This document shows positions 5,484 to 5,743 of a DNA stretch of 5,743 nucleotides, piece after piece. The notes under the pieces are model-generated. The model had not been told where the DNA came from. It worked only from the letters and a program-made list of their open reading frames with translations, and ran no database searches. The first letter of the stretch is position 1; every line of letters starts with the position of its first letter. The DNA lies in assembly GCA_947306315.1 (NCBI GenBank), contig CAMZGF010000043.1:1-5743 (forward strand), given 5' to 3'. A program made the translations under genes and the position numbers. Source of the DNA: an uncultured Candidatus Saccharibacteria bacterium (GTDB taxonomy: Bacteria; Patescibacteriota; Saccharimonadia; Saccharimonadales; Saccharimonadaceae).

Positions 5484-5587
5484 GGCAAGTTTTTTTGCCG
5501 ATTTATCGCGTCAGGATGCGGGATTTTTAGCGTTTCACGAAGTGAAATGCGGAAGTGAACATTTCTTGATAAAAATCAGCAGAAATG
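5484..5587. other. Structured divergent region, candidate origin of transfer
   Basis: Three hairpins lie in about 100 non-coding bases: GGCAA/TTGCC (5484-5499); GCGTTTCAC/GTGAAATGC with loop GAA (5530-5550, one G-T pair); and CATTTCT-TGAT/ATCA-GC-AGAAATG (5560-5587, 11 paired bases with a 2-base bulge). On the minus strand, CCGCATCCTG (5512-5521) follows the middle hairpin and resembles the nick region of IncP/MobP plasmids (YATCCTG cut before the next base), which would place nic between 5512 and 5511. A second motif, CTTGCC (minus strand, 5484-5489), resembles nick sites of small staphylococcal MobP plasmids. The position between the leftward replication operon and a rightward operon fits an oriT. 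A regulatory region is the alternative. Confidence 0.4.
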
Positions 5588-5616
5588 ACTTGGTATTTTA
5601 ATTTGAGAGTCTTGAC

Positions 5617-5644
5617 TTTACAAATTTGAAGTGGTTGGTATAAT
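5617..5644 (+). promoter_or_regulatory. Extended -10 promoter for the rightward gene
   Basis: -35 TTTACA (5617-5622), 16-bp spacer, perfect -10 TATAAT (5639-5644) with the extended TGG just before it (5636-5638). Transcription would start near 5651, giving a leader of about 25 nt before the ATG at 5676. Confidence 0.75.
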
Positions 5645-5675
5645 GTATGAAACTAAAAAAGGAGGAATCTCGTAT

Positions 5676-5743
5676 ATGATTTCAATGAAGAAGTTAGAAG
5701 ACAAACTGGAGAAGAAAAAAATCAGACTACAAAAATTACTTGT
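5676..5743 (+). CDS. 5' end of a rightward gene, possible mobilization accessory
   Basis: Only the first 22 complete codons are present before the window ends. The peptide starts MISMKKLEDK and is rich in Lys, Glu and Leu, with Leu/Ile spacing of a coiled coil from about residue 7 on. The ATG at 5676 is preceded by GGAGG (5661-5665) at 10 nt; a second in-frame ATG at 5685 is too far from it. It is the only confident plus-strand gene, divergent from the replication operon and just after the oriT-like region. Small TraD/MobC-like accessory proteins often begin with such a Lys-rich coil, so a mobilization operon is plausible. The fragment is too short to identify the family. Confidence 0.7.
   Translation, partial: MISMKKLEDKLEKKKIRLQKLL

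Noticed and set aside
5612..5617. TTGACT as the -35 of the rightward promoter
   Set aside because: The spacing to TATAAT would be 21 bp. TTTACA at 5617-5622 gives 16 bp and the -10 is extended anyway.

Overview
The window looks like most of the replication half of a small mobilizable plasmid from a low-GC bacterium of the Firmicutes/Bacillota type. The grounds are AT-rich coding sequence, strong GGAGG-type ribosome binding sites, use of TTG starts, canonical sigma-A-like promoters, and a compact layout with an iteron-like origin, a replication operon and an oriT-like divergent region. I cannot name the species. A chromosomally integrated element carrying the same module cannot be excluded, but no integrase, IS or att site is visible.

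Layout. Positions 1-413 are non-coding. They hold a GC-rich 41-bp tandem repeat (1-96), a bulged inverted repeat (107-132), three 22-bp iteron-like direct repeats (202-265) and an AT-rich stretch (about 267-345). An inverted pair of 10-bp motifs (193-202 and 352-361) brackets the iterons and the AT-rich stretch, as expected of a theta-type origin. Every confident gene from 414 to 5170 is on the minus strand. In transcription order these are a small HTH protein (4838-5170), a probable replication initiator (3843-4823), a primase-helicase with zinc finger, TOPRIM and DnaB-like ATPase (1864-3846), an XRE-family regulator with a long unrecognised N-terminal region (976-1677), and a 135-residue basic protein of unknown function (414-821) beside the origin. 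The first three are tightly packed (14-nt gap, then a TTGA overlap) and form one operon behind a near-consensus promoter at 5204-5232. A palindrome covering its -35 box suggests repression, probably by the HTH protein itself. The XRE gene ends at an intrinsic terminator, and the 135-residue gene has its own extended -10 promoter.

Positions 5233-5675 separate this leftward block from a rightward gene that begins at 5676 and runs off the window. The gap contains three hairpins and an IncP-like CATCCTG nick-type motif, so it may be an origin of transfer. The rightward gene, preceded by an extended -10 promoter and a strong Shine-Dalgarno, would then start a mobilization operon, but only 22 full codons are visible.

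Working model: the initiator binds the iterons and opens the AT-rich stretch, and the plasmid supplies its own priming and unwinding through the primase-helicase. The two HTH regulators would control operon expression and copy number. This is inference from domain content and arrangement.
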